From: Ailanthus altissimus
Lineage: Eukaryota > Streptophyta > Magnoliopsida > Sapindales > Simaroubaceae
Direction: 5' to 3'
DNA length: 64,000 nt
Assembly: GCA_946807835.1 (NCBI GenBank)
Contig: OX327702.1
Coordinates: 1,860,001-1,924,000, forward strand
The position numbers and the translations under genes were made by a program. This document shows, piece after piece, positions 1 to 10,149 of the stretch (the first letter of the stretch is position 1; every line of letters begins with the position of its first letter). The notes beneath the pieces were generated by a model. It was not told the DNA's origin. It saw only the letters and a list, made by a program, of their open reading frames with translations, and did no database searches.

Positions 1-415
1 ATATTGCATATTTCTTGGTAGCTCTTTAATTTAATGGAAAACTCAAAAGCAAATGACAATATCACAGTCAAGTGTTGAAGCTAAATATCAATCCATGGCA
101 ACAACCTGTTGTGAAATCACCTAGTTAAAAACAATTCTACAAGATTTTGGCATTAAAAATTCACAACTTGTTAATATATATTGTGACAACTAGGCATCAC
201 TCTATATTGCTTCAAACCCAGTCTACCATAAGCAGACAAAACATATAAAGATTGATTGTTATCTTATACGAGAGAAAGTTCGAGAGGGAATGATCAAGAT
301 GACTCATATACCCACATTAGACCAACCAGCGGATATTTTTACAAAACTATTAGTTTCTACATAATTCTCTACTCTACTTAGCAAGTTAGGAATTATCAAT
401 ATACATTCCAATTTT
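1..415 (+). mobile_element. Degenerate Ty1/Copia pol 3' end (RNase H tail)
   Basis: A reading frame from about position 22 translates to the C-terminal part of a Copia polyprotein. It contains the motifs SSVEAKYQSMA, IYCDN, TKHIKIDCYLIREKV and ADIFTKLL, which belong to the RNase H region and its tail. In-frame stops interrupt it (for example after CCEIT, after CDN and after LLVST), so it is dead. The element enters from outside the window, and integrase and RT would lie to the left. A purine-rich tract follows at 429-444, where a polypurine tract should sit before a 3' LTR. Family assignment to Copia is firm from the motifs; the lineage is not determined. Confidence 0.85.
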
Positions 416-951
416 TTTTTTTTTTTTTAGGGAAAGGAGGGAGGTATAAAGAATGTACAAGTCAATGATCGCCTAAAATCTTGGATATTTATTTAAATTA
501 GACAATCAATAATTATATAATTTACTTATTTTATTCTCATTTGTATGAAAATAAATCATAGGCATCTATAGTATATAGTCTAATATTTAAAAATAAATCT
601 AACTATTGAATTGTATATACATCTTTTAATATTATCTATAAAAGACACAAAAATTCATTTTTTTTAACAAATAATATAATTAGTGATACATCGATTAAAA
701 TACAAATTTTATAAGTTAAATTTGTAAGGATAATACTGCCCTGGAGTCATATATCTCCTGCTTGTGATTCTCATTTTCAGGTGGGCTTGTTGAGTACTTA
801 TTTTCAAGTGGGCTTTTGACACTAGTTCGGTAGCTGAACTCTTCAGCTTCAAGTGAAGTGAGTCATTTAAAATAGTTGAAAACCACCTCTGAATGTCATT
901 TCAAATCGCATCTTCGTTTCAAAATTTGTTCAAACAATCCTCATCTCAGAA
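416..951. other. Non-coding: possible polypurine tract, LTR remnant and upstream region of the PPR gene
   Basis: A T-run is followed at 429-444 by a purine tract (AGGGAAAGGAGGGAGG) that fits the polypurine tract of the Copia remnant. Any 3' LTR would start just after it, but no second LTR copy is in view, so its end cannot be set. The remainder is AT-rich and should include the promoter and 5' leader of the PPR gene. No convincing TATA box was singled out. Confidence 0.4.
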
Positions 952-2487
952 ATGGCCAGGTCCTCTTCTCTGAAGGGCGCCAACCTTTATCTTAGAAAGC
1001 ACAGAAAATGGCCATTGTCACCTTACAAAGCCAAATGGCACCAAACTTTAAACCAACAACAAGCCATGCAAAATTTGAAACAATCTTTAACAACGCCACC
1101 AACTCAACAAGAACAAGAAAATGAGAACCCTAGACAACCCCATATTCTCTCCTCACTTTTACACTTTTTTAGCATATACAATTGTGAACCAACCCCACAA
1201 GCTTATAACTTTGTAATCAAAACCCTAGCTGAATCCTCACAGTTCTTTGAAATTTCTGCAGTTCTTAACCATCTTGAACAAAATGAAAACTTTGAAACAC
1301 CTGAGTACATTCTTATTGATCTTATTAAAATTTATGCTAATGCCAATAAGATTCAAGATTCAATTAGTCTGTTTTATGAAATACCCAAGTTCAGGTGTGT
1401 CCCTTCGGTGTACTCGCTCAATGCTTTGCTTTCAGTTCTTTGCAGAAATAAACAATGGATCAAAATGGTTCCTGATATTTTGCTCAAGAGTCAGTTTATG
1501 AATATAAGAATTGAAGAATCGAGCTTTCGGATATTAATTAGTACTCTTTGTAGAATTAACAGAGTTGGGTATGCTATCGAGATATTAAATTGTATGATAA
1601 ATGATGGGATTTGTGTTGAATCAAGGACTTGCTCTTTAATATTGTCATCTGTTTGTGAATGGAAGGATTTGTCAAGTGTTGAGGTTTTACGTTTTTCTGA
1701 AGAAATGAAGAAATTAGGGTTTTGTTTTGGCATGGTTGATTATACTAATGTGATTAGGTCTTTGGTGAAAAAAGGAAAGGGTTTTGATGCTTTGGGTATT
1801 TTGAGTAAGATGAAATCAGATGGTATTAAGCCTGATATTGTTTGTTACACAATGGTATTGAGTGGGGTAATTGCAGAGGATGATTATGTGAAAGCAGAGG
1901 AACTGTTCGATGAATTGCTTGTGTTGGGTTTGGTTCCTGATGTTTATACTTATAATGTGTATATAAATGGTCTGTGCAAGCAAAAAAAGGTGGAAGCTGG
2001 AATAAAGATAATTGCCTGCATGGAGGAGTTGGGTTGCAAACCTGATGTGATTACTTACAATACGATATTGCAAGCATTGTGCAAAGATGAGGAGCTTAAT
2101 AGGTCAAGGGAAGTTGTAAAGGAGATGAAATTGAAAGGCATTGTGCTAAACTTGCAGACCTATGGTATTTTGATTGATGGTTTGGTTAGTAAAGGTGAAA
2201 TTATTGAAGCTAGTGGTCTGTTAAAGGAGGTATTGGATAAGGGTTTCAGCCCTGCAAGTTTGATATTTGACAAGACAATATGTGGGTTGTGCCAAGGAGG
2301 GTTGGTTTTTAAGGCACTAGAATTGCTTAAGAAAATGGCTGACAAGAATGTGTTTCCAGGGGCTAGAGTTTGGGAGGCACTTCTGCTTAGCTGTGGCTCC
2401 AAACTTGATTTTGAGGGTACTGCTTTGATTGATTTGATGGAGACATTTCAAACTCACCTTGTAAGTTGCCAGAATGATAGTCAGTAA
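952..2487 (+). CDS. P-class pentatricopeptide repeat protein, probably organellar
   Basis: This is a single-exon ORF of 511 codons. Roughly residues 80-495 are tandem 35-residue helical pairs of the PPR type. The clearest are 'KPDIVCYTMVLSGVIAEDDYVKAEELFDELL', here broken as KPDIVCYTMVLSG and DDYVKAEELFDELL, then VPDVYTYNVYINGLCKQKKV and KPDVITYNTILQALCKDEEL. No E, E+ or DYW extension follows, so it is P-class. PPR proteins bind single-stranded RNA and act in organelle RNA stability, processing or translation. The basic, hydroxylated N-terminus (KGANLYLRKHRKWPLSPYKAKW) suggests mitochondrial targeting. It resembles the Arabidopsis At2g38420 type from memory; this was not tested. The start is the first ATG after an AT-rich leader, and the frame is uninterrupted. 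Confidence 0.93.
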   Translation: MARSSSLKGANLYLRKHRKWPLSPYKAKWHQTLNQQQAMQNLKQSLTTPPTQQEQENENPRQPHILSSLLHFFSIYNCEPTPQAYNFVIKTLAESSQFFEISAVLNHLEQNENFETPEYILIDLIKIYANANKIQDSISLFYEIPKFRCVPSVYSLNALLSVLCRNKQWIKMVPDILLKSQFMNIRIEESSFRILISTLCRINRVGYAIEILNCMINDGICVESRTCSLILSSVCEWKDLSSVEVLRFSEEMKKLGFCFGMVDYTNVIRSLVKKGKGFDALGILSKMKSDGIKPDIVCYTMVLSGVIAEDDYVKAEELFDELLVLGLVPDVYTYNVYINGLCKQKKVEAGIKIIACMEELGCKPDVITYNTILQALCKDEELNRSREVVKEMKLKGIVLNLQTYGILIDGLVSKGEIIEASGLLKEVLDKGFSPASLIFDKTICGLCQGGLVFKALELLKKMADKNVFPGARVWEALLLSCGSKLDFEGTALIDLMETFQTHLVSCQNDSQ

Positions 2488-2518
2488 CTTACTAAACTGT
2501 TGCATGCCATGTCTGTTG
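2488..2518 (+). other. Start of PPR 3' UTR
   Basis: Short non-coding stretch after the PPR stop codon. It runs directly into the minus-strand coding-like segment, so the two transcription units, if both are or were real, converge here. Confidence 0.4.
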
Positions 2519-3341
2519 TTACAGAGCTGTAACAGTTAAGCTTGGTGCCACATCGCCCAGATTGTAATCTAGTTTGAGAGAGCTGATGCAGAAGTCGGGT
2601 TCTAGGATAATCACTACTTCAATATGCCCACTTTGCATTTCTATTAAGTCAAAGGACATCCTCTTGGCTTGAGTGCCACCCTCTAATGGAAAGAATGAAG
2701 GTACAATTCCACCTGATCGGATGAGAGCTATTGCGTCTGCCATTAGATCTGATGCAAGATAAGATTCTGAAGGTGATGAATGTTGGCCTGCATCCAAATT
2801 GCTATCTATTTTAATACACTCCGTTTCATGTTATGTAGTATTGAAATCTCTGCCAGTCCAGAGTCACTTCATTGTATTGCCTATTGCACTGTGGCCAATT
2901 GAGTTGATTTTTGTCTCATAATGCATCACATCAACTTGATATTGAGTGCATGCAATGTAAATTTTAATAAATGAGAACTTTGCTAGTTAATTTATTCAAC
3001 AGATGCTTTAGTTAACCTTTAGTACTCGATGGTAATGGGGTTTCTTGCGAGTCCTGTCTCAGAATATTATAGTTTTTTGGACGTGAGTTCACCAATCTGA
3101 ATCAAAATTACTACAAATTCCGTGCACCAAATCCAATTCATGGGCCATTAGATGCATGCATTTTCTTCTATACAGAAGTATGTAAAGTGACCCTAGAAGC
3201 ACTATTTCTAATCTCCTTCTAATGGTTTCCTTCTTGGGGTTCTTAAATCTTTCACTTGTGCAGATGCTTCATCACCTGGCAGTACATTGCTCGAGATTCT
3301 GCTAAGCACTGGTGTTATGATAGATGATTCTCCAATCGATT
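2519..3341 (-). pseudogene. Coding-like relic of an unidentified gene, convergent with the PPR gene
   Basis: Two minus-strand segments read like real protein. Segment 2519-2830 encodes about 100 residues in one frame, including SESYLASDLMADAIALIRSG and a terminal LGDVAPSLTVTAL before the stop. Segment 3208-3341 encodes about 43 residues, including SIITPVLSRISSNVLPGDEA and QVKDLRTPRRKPLEGD, then a stop. Composition is balanced, unlike the AT-driven chance ORFs around it. I do not recognise the family. Neither segment has a good ATG: the longer ORF opens at a TTG. The region between them has stops in this frame. It may be the last exons of a decayed gene, or exons of an intact gene whose introns I could not resolve. 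It could also be conserved 3' UTR of the PPR gene read by chance. Confidence 0.35.
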
Positions 3342-3936
3342 AATCTAAAAGCTGCATTACCTTCCATGTTAACATGCCACCAAATTCTCTGCAGAAACAA
3401 ACTTCTTATTTATATTTCTAGAAGTGTTGCAGTTTGATCTATGCTGCCTTTCCAACTCATCGGATATGTACTGGAATCCTTAAATTACCATGTAGAAAAT
3501 TGTCAATTTTGGTACTCTTTGGTGAAATCTACTGATACATTTTATTGTTACTCTCTAATCCCTCTTTTGAGTTTGATTCAGATGAATTGAAGGAATATTT
3601 TACTGTTATTTTGCAAAATCAATTGTTTACACAGGAAACTAGGCAATGAATAGGTGCAGAACAGAGTCTGATGTAAACAGTTTAGTTTCCAAAGCCCCAA
3701 TTTTATTCTTGAGATATTATTATCATTCCTTAAGATATACTTAATTATAATAATATTTATAAATTTAAAAAATTAATGTTAATATCTAATTTTTTATAAA
3801 AATAAATACAAATGTTCGATCATTAGTAATTTATTGTTAAAGTTAACAAATTTAAAGATAATTAAATCTTTTTACATTTTGTATATTTAAATTTTTTTTA
3901 AAAATAATAATATAATAAAAAATAAAAATGGCCACT

Positions 3937-4020
3937 AAATAGTCGTTGATGAATCGACTATTTTGACTGTAGCAGCAGCCACTTTAGCCACTATAAGCAG
4001 TGGCTAAGATGGCTCCTGCT
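3937..4020. repeat. Pair of adjacent short hairpins, transposon-subterminal-like
   Basis: AAATAGTCG at 3937-3945 pairs perfectly with CGACTATTT at 3955-3963 around a 9-nt loop. Immediately downstream, 3971-3991 pairs with 4000-4020 at 18 of 21 positions around an 8-nt loop (TATAAGCA). The core word GCCAC/GTGGC recurs in the second hairpin, and GCCAC also occurs once more just upstream at 3931-3935. Clusters of such short inverted words occur in subterminal regions of CACTA-type transposons, but no terminal repeat was found, so that identity is only a suggestion. Confidence 0.45.
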
Positions 4021-5398
4021 TTTTTATTTTATTTTATTTATTATTATTTTTTAATTTTGTTTATTATAATAATTATCATTTTTTATTTTATATATTTAAT
4101 TTTATTATTTTTAAAAGGTTTTATTATTATTATTTTATTTTTAATTATTTTTTAAAGTCAAAATTTTAAAATCGATGTTAGTGTCAATTTCATTTAACGT
4201 GTAAAAAATATTTTAATTATTTTACACTAATGGATATAAATTTTATTTAACTTAATAGAATATTATTAACATCCATACCTATTTTAACAAAAAAAAATGA
4301 ACACTTACGTTAAACTTTTAAACCTGTAATTATGATTATAAGTTAAACCATACCTTAAAGATATTAATAATAATATCCCTCTATTCTTACACAAGTGACG
4401 TGTCATTTTAAGATTTGAAAGACCGAGCAACACGTCGTTTCTTGATGATTTGCTCTCGTTGATTCCAACCAGCCCATTTGGTTTCCTAATTTCACTTCTC
4501 CCCGTTAGAAATTGTTGCACTTTTAATAATCTTATTGTCATAGATAAACTGGTTTCATAAATTTTTTTTTTCAAGATTATGGTTTTTATTTTAAAAATTA
4601 TTTTTATAAATATTTGTAAGTTGGAAGTCACAATACCTCATTTCAAACCAGTCCATAATTTCATTTGATTTTTTAATTTGACCTCAATTGATTTGTCTAT
4701 TTCCATCATTTTCTTTAGAGATTACTCGACAGAGACTTTTGCTCATGATCTTAAAGAGTAATACATGATATTCAAAACATTTTTAAGTTTGTGGTTTTAA
4801 TTAGACACACAAAGTGAAAACTGCTTTTAATGATTCGTTCACTTTCACCCAGCATTGAATGGGACAACTGAGTTTTGTAATAAATCATCACAAAATAAAT
4901 TTACCAACTATTTTTTTTATAAATGAAATCATTGAAGTATCCTAAGAGCACCCCTTGTGTCAATTTTTGATTCCTTTCCTAAAGTGACCTCTGTCGGTGT
5001 GAAAAGAACTACTCTTAACTTGGGATCCCTAGGTAGATGGAAAATTATCTCGTAATAATGTTCCATGATCCAAATAAAACCAAAGATAAGAATTTTTTTA
5101 AAATAAAAATTACTGTTGATGTCGGCCCAAAATTTACATGATGGGCTCATTTGTTTTTGTACTTTTGTTTAATGTATTGTTTGTTATTTTATAAAATTTT
5201 GTTTTATTAAGATTTTAGTTTTATAGAATTTAGGTAGAATTAGAATTTTATAACTTATATAAGATTTAATTTTTCATTGTATTATGAATTCAGCAAATAC
5301 AACACAACTTTTAAGTTTTATTCTCTTAATTAATTTTTATTTCCATTCTTATTATTTAACCAAGACTTCATTTATATTTGTGAATTTCATAATTTTAT

Positions 5399-5758
5399 AG
5401 TTGAATTTCATCTATCCTTCTTTACAAAGTAACTCAAATTTTACAATTTATTTGTTATTTTATAGTTTAAATTTAGATTAAATCTTGCTTGTTGTCAATT
5501 AAATTCAGCTTATCCTCATTTGGTGAATCTCGACCTTAGTTCCTTGTGAATTAAAGGCATTACATTGTAAAGGCATTACATTGAATTTACAGTTGAATTT
5601 CATCTATCCTTCTTTGTAAAGTAACTCAAATTTTACAGTTTATTTGTTATTTTATACTTTAAATTTAGATTAAATCTTATATGTTGTCAATTAAATTCAG
5701 CTTATCCTCATTTGGTGAATCTCAGCCTTAGTTCCTTGTGAATTAAAGGCATTACATT
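5399..5758. repeat. Direct duplication, about 168 bp at 192-bp spacing
   Basis: Segment 5399-5566 recurs at 5591-5758 with few differences. Both copies begin near GTTGAATTTCATCTATCC and end in GAATTAAAGGCATTACATT. The joint between copies also carries a second local repeat of TAAAGGCATTACATTG. There is no coding content. Confidence 0.85.
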
Positions 5759-5834
5759 ATTCTATCAAGGACACTATGTACATAAATCATGTCCCCGAAT
5801 TTTTATAGCACGAACAATTACATCAAGTGTTCAC

Positions 5835-5932
5835 TTAGAATCAAAATATAGATGTTTATGAATAATAAATATACACTGAATGGTTAGAATCAAAATATAA
5901 ATGTTTATGAATAATAAATATACACTGAATGG
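5835..5932. repeat. 49-bp tandem duplication
   Basis: Unit 5835-5883 is repeated immediately at 5884-5932 with one visible substitution (ATATAG versus ATATAA). It is a young local duplication in AT-rich DNA with no coding content. Confidence 0.85.
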
Positions 5933-7704
5933 TGAGCAGTATTGTTCATAATATGGTGGGCATGATCACATTATGCTGTTTGATGATATGTTGCTTATTA
6001 AACCTAATTTACAAATGATTGTAATGTATATGTTATTCAATAATTCAAGATAATGCCTTAAAATTTTCTAGTGACCCTGAAATATAATCTTTGATTACAT
6101 AACCGTATAATAGAGACAGTTGATCTAATTTACACTCACAAGCTATCAATAATATAGTTGATAGGGATTGATGATAAATTTCTTTGAAAAGATTTGAACA
6201 GGGGTCTTAAAATTTTACCCTAACAAATGAAAGAAAGAACATGATCAGATAACATGTAATAATGAATATATCCTTTTCCATTATAGCTTCCAAAACAGCA
6301 ACTGAACAAAACAGAAGTCTGTTCATATGGGAAACTGAGAAATCGCAATTTTTGGATTCAAAAGCAAGCAACTGCGTATGGCTTTTCATTGTCAATCCAG
6401 CGTGGATCAGAAGGAAAAGCCAAGAGATAAAATAGACTCTTGTAATATTTGAATGCAGTGGTTATGTCTTGTATTGTCTCCTGGGTGGTGGTACCAAAAT
6501 TATACAACACTTACCCTATTCATCTTCATAGGTAATTTTAATCTCTTCTTCTTGGGAAAAAAATATTTATATATATATATATCAGTTTTCTTGATGTATC
6601 TTAAAATTTACTCATCTCATATTACTGGGGAAAAAAAAGGACAAAGATGGCAATGTTCTATCTTGCCACTTTAGGTGAGGTGATAAATTCAGCTGAGTAT
6701 AATCAGTACAATGTATGGAATTATAATATAGATGGTGGGAAAGTTGAGTTCTGTTGATTATTTTTACAATTTCTTAGAATTTGCATGATGGTTCTCAGAC
6801 CCCACTTCTATTTCAGACACAGCATGATTCAAAGTGCTGTCTAACAAAAAAAGAATAACAAAAATTGTGAAAATGAGACTACAGAAGGAAAAAGCTTCTC
6901 CAGCAGGAGGAAGAAGATTGAAGAATCTCCATCGGGGTGCCTTTTATTTGTTTATTTGATGAATTGTACGTTAATAAATATACAGAGAAAGGCTAAATGG
7001 GGTTTGTGCTTTCGGCAATTAATCATATATAGAGTACATTTGTCAGTGATGAACTTGTAGTATTTAAAAAAATTATATACCCACGTAAATACAAACAGCT
7101 TTTTCAATGCATTATCTTGCGTTTGCTGCATCAAAAATTTAGTAATATCTTGATCTCTCTCAGAAAAAGAGAGAGAAAAGTGGGTGGGGGGGAGGTTGGA
7201 GTTTCATCAAACATTCACGGCTAAGATGGTGACTTTTTAATAAGCAGTCTTAGCTTCAATCATAATTCTTACTAGGATAATATTGCGTATTTCGTCTGAT
7301 TATGACAAATATATATTGTATGATAATTCAGTCAATGTTTATCCATATAAGCCACTGTTATTGAAATTTCACTCACTTTATTTCCAGATCACTCACTACT
7401 AACTGCATGCATATCTTAATATCTTGGCCTTTATCCCTTCTAGAGGCTGATAATTTCTTAACGATAACTATAAACCTCATGTTATCTTCTTACCATCTTG
7501 ACAGTATATGAAAAAAGTTTGACTGAATAAAAGAAACATGACAACAACTTTCCTTTCAGATGAGCAACAATAACAAGGGTTACCGTTTTTGAATTTGATC
7601 AGAATCAAAACTCACCTGAAAATGGAGATTCATCACCACTTTGAAATTTTCCTTTCAATGATATACTGTAAACTCTCAAGTGTTCAATAAGGTGCAGTGG
7701 TCAT

Positions 7705-7725
7705 GATGGGGAAGACGGGCACATG
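7705..7725 (-). ncRNA. miR164* (3' arm)
   Basis: This star strand is inferred from duplex geometry with 2-nt 3' overhangs against 7890-7910. Its ends, CATG and CATC, fit the pattern of miR164 star strands. Confidence 0.8.
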
Positions 7726-7889
7726 AAGAACTAACTCACTTCGTTGATGATGATGATGATGATTCATCAGTTAGGTGAAAATCAGATTGAACTCCACAAG
7801 CTTTGAAATGTATTAATGTTTTTGTAGCCTGTGTTTTTCTTTTTTTCTTTTTTCTTTTTTCTTTTTTATGTTGAAGATTGAGTTAGTAA

Positions 7890-7910
7890 TGCACGTGCCC
7901 TGCTTCTCCA
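7890..7910 (-). ncRNA. miR164: Mature miR164 (5' arm)
   Basis: All 21 nt match the canonical plant miR164a/b sequence as I know it, with a 5' U as expected for AGO1 loading. Confidence 0.93.
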
Positions 7911-8102
7911 TCTTGCTCAACACACACCTTCTCATCATGATCATGCCCCCAAACTAGAAGCTGTATCTCTCGAACAAGAATGCCAAAGAGAAATTAAGAG
8001 AGAGACTGGGGCTGATGGTTCTGCAAGCTATAGCTCTTAATGAAATGAAAAATGGTGAAATTGGGATACCCAGATGCAAATATCAGTACCTCCAAACCCA
8101 AT

Positions 8103-8110
8103 TATTTATA
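8103..8110 (-). promoter_or_regulatory. Probable TATA box of MIR164
   Basis: The minus strand reads TATAAATA in the context TTGTTATAAATAATTGGG, about 190 nt upstream of the mature miRNA. That would place transcription start near 8075, a usual leader length for a plant pri-miRNA. This is inference from motif and spacing only. Confidence 0.6.
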
Positions 8111-9247
8111 ACAAATGAGGCAAAATAAGATGTGCTGAGTAATAGAGCAAAGAAATGAAAATTTATTTTATATAAAAAAGAAGCTTATTATTACTATTAG
8201 TTGGGTGCGGGACCCCAACCCCCAACAGCTAGCTTTGTCAACACAACTTGTGTAGGACCACTAAACGCAAGCCCTATTTTTACTTCTATCACAATTACAA
8301 ATATGTCCCCCAAAAAAATATAAAAAATAAATCATATTTACCTCATTTCATTTAAGATGGGGCATTTTTCAGTTTTTATTTCAAATTTTTTTATGTTTTT
8401 TCTTCTATTTGAATCAAATCAAATTGGAATTAAATTGAAAGCGAATTGATCAATTTTAAACTAAAATTTAAATCAAACCGATTACCCATTAATAATTTCA
8501 TCTATTATATTTAAAAAAATTTAAATTTGAAACTTCTTAAAAAAATGAAGGTAAAGAGATACTGTCAATTCTTTTAGTACTGAATTATTAACACAAATAT
8601 AAATATCATCTCTCCTTATTTTATTATAAGCGTGATTTAAATTCTAAAACTCTTCATTTCACCCAAAAACACTTTATCAATTAGTTTAATTGACAATCAT
8701 TTTCGACGGAAAAAATAATAAGCAATTCTCCCCTTTTTTTTGCTAATTATATAAAGCAACCGGATATTGCTGTTACAATATATCAATGCATGCCTGCTGT
8801 GCTTTTTCGGCCTTCACCGTCCAGCCATTGACATTACCGATTAGAGCTTCTTTAATGGATGCTAACATTCTTATATGTTAAACTAATAGAGCATAAATTT
8901 TATTTGATATATTGAGGGTCCAACAAATAAACTATCAGGAAAATTAACTACTAATGTATATCGAAACGGTTGAATTCATACACATCATACCATATTTTCT
9001 TATGTTTCTTAAGTTATTTTTTTTAAAATTAATTCATTTGAAAATTAAAACATAGTATACAAATTATGAATCTAATAATAATTTGAGACATGTAATGAAA
9101 ATTTTAACGAACTATAATGTTACATTAAAAGCTACAATGTAATGGTTGCTTTATATATATAGTGTTGCTGGTTTTTCTACGATCATCTTGCTCAAAAAGG
9201 GTTTTTGCTAATATTTCATTAGAAAATAACCGAGCATGGGGTAAATT
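8111..9247. other. Intergenic, likely MIR164 upstream region
   Basis: AT-rich DNA without a coding frame. It should contain distal MIR164 regulatory sequence. No specific element was identified. Confidence 0.4.
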
Positions 9248-9545
9248 TCAAATGTTATTTTGTTATTTAATTTTATGAATAAATATCAACTTAGTTTTTA
9301 ATTTTTTTAATATATATCATATTAATTTTTATAGAGACGAAAAATAATAGTTATTCAAAAATGAAAATGATAATAAAAAAATTATCTAACACATCCTTAT
9401 AGAGATTAATATGATATATATTAAAAAAATAAAGATTAAATTGATATATATTCATAAAATTAAGATTAACATAGTATATATTAAAAAGTGATGATTAAGT
9501 TAATATATTTTATAAAACTAAAACCCAAAATGATATTTTTTTTCT
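9248..9545. mobile_element. Foldback MITE-like element, copy 1
   Basis: Left arm 9269-9336 and right arm 9398-9461 are inverted complements (TTTAATATATATCATATTAA versus TTAATATGATATATATTAAA). A diverged second version of the right arm follows at 9462-9545. The same family recurs at 50475-50685. The element is AT-rich and non-coding. Exact ends and target duplication are not clear. Confidence 0.65.
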
Positions 9546-10149
9546 TAATTAATTAAAGAGCAAAAGAAGGTAGTAACCTGGAAGCCGGGACAACTCAAGA
9601 CTTCTAGTTAAAGTTGCAGCCAAAAGTGAACAGATGTTAAGTTATCATTATCATCATTGTTAATGTATAAACAAAAACAAGTAGGTATTAAATTAAATCT
9701 ACACTGCTGTAGCCATAATTGCCATATTTATTAGTTCATTAATTTCAGTTTAATTGACAATATATCTCTTGTAAATAGTATCCCATGACATTGCAAAGCA
9801 AAGGATTTTTTTTTTCATATTTGCCATCCATATATAATTCATACTTAATTATTTTTATCCTTATTTGTGAAAAATGTGCTAAAATAAAATGGGCAAAGTT
9901 AATTTGGCGCAACCAATGAGAGATTGACGGGTTATAATCCTACCATATGGGCATGTCCTCTTCAAAATGTTGTCAACATTAGTCTTTTGTTTTTCATGTT
10001 TATATTTTGGAGAGAAGTTGCTTGCCACAGAACATGCCATTTTGTGTCATAATCAGAAAGGTTGCTGTCCGAATTTTCGCAACAAATTTATTTTAACATA
10101 ATAAAAATTAGCGAGAAGAAGTTGAAGAAAAATTGTCAAAAAAATTTAT
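9546..10149. other. Intergenic; left target-site copy of the solo LTR at the end
   Basis: No gene or repeat recognised, apart from TTTAT at 10145-10149, the left target duplication of the solo LTR that follows. Confidence 0.5.

Larger units (their letters stand above)
3342..7679. other. Intergenic, AT-rich, no gene recognised
   Basis: Short ORFs here are lysine, isoleucine and phenylalanine rich and look accidental. The structures worth noting are the hairpins near 3937-4020, a 192-bp-period duplication at 5399-5758 and a 49-bp tandem duplication at 5835-5932, each listed separately. A TA-rich microsatellite lies near 6565-6582. Nothing else could be assigned. Confidence 0.6.
7680..7925 (-). 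ncRNA. MIR164: MIR164 microRNA precursor
   Basis: On the minus strand, 7910-7890 reads as the complete 21-nt miR164, beginning TGGAGAAGCAGG and ending CACGTGCA, on the 5' arm. The 3' arm at 7725-7705 (minus) carries a star-like 21-mer beginning CATGTGCCC and ending CCCCATC. With 2-nt 3' overhangs the two pair at 16 of 19 positions (one G:U), with mismatches at miR positions 4, 9 and 10. Above the duplex, 7880-7887 and 7732-7739 add 8 perfectly paired bases. The loop is long (about 140 nt) and contains a GAT repeat and a pyrimidine tract. miR164 guides cleavage of NAC transcription factor mRNAs (CUC1/CUC2, NAC1, ORE1 types) and so shapes organ boundaries, lateral roots and senescence. The mature sequence is established knowledge; the hairpin is read directly here. 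Confidence 0.93.

Noticed and set aside
4305..4631. 108-codon minus-strand ORF
   Set aside because: Lys/Ile-rich ends of low-complexity AT DNA, no motif, no conserved neighbour.
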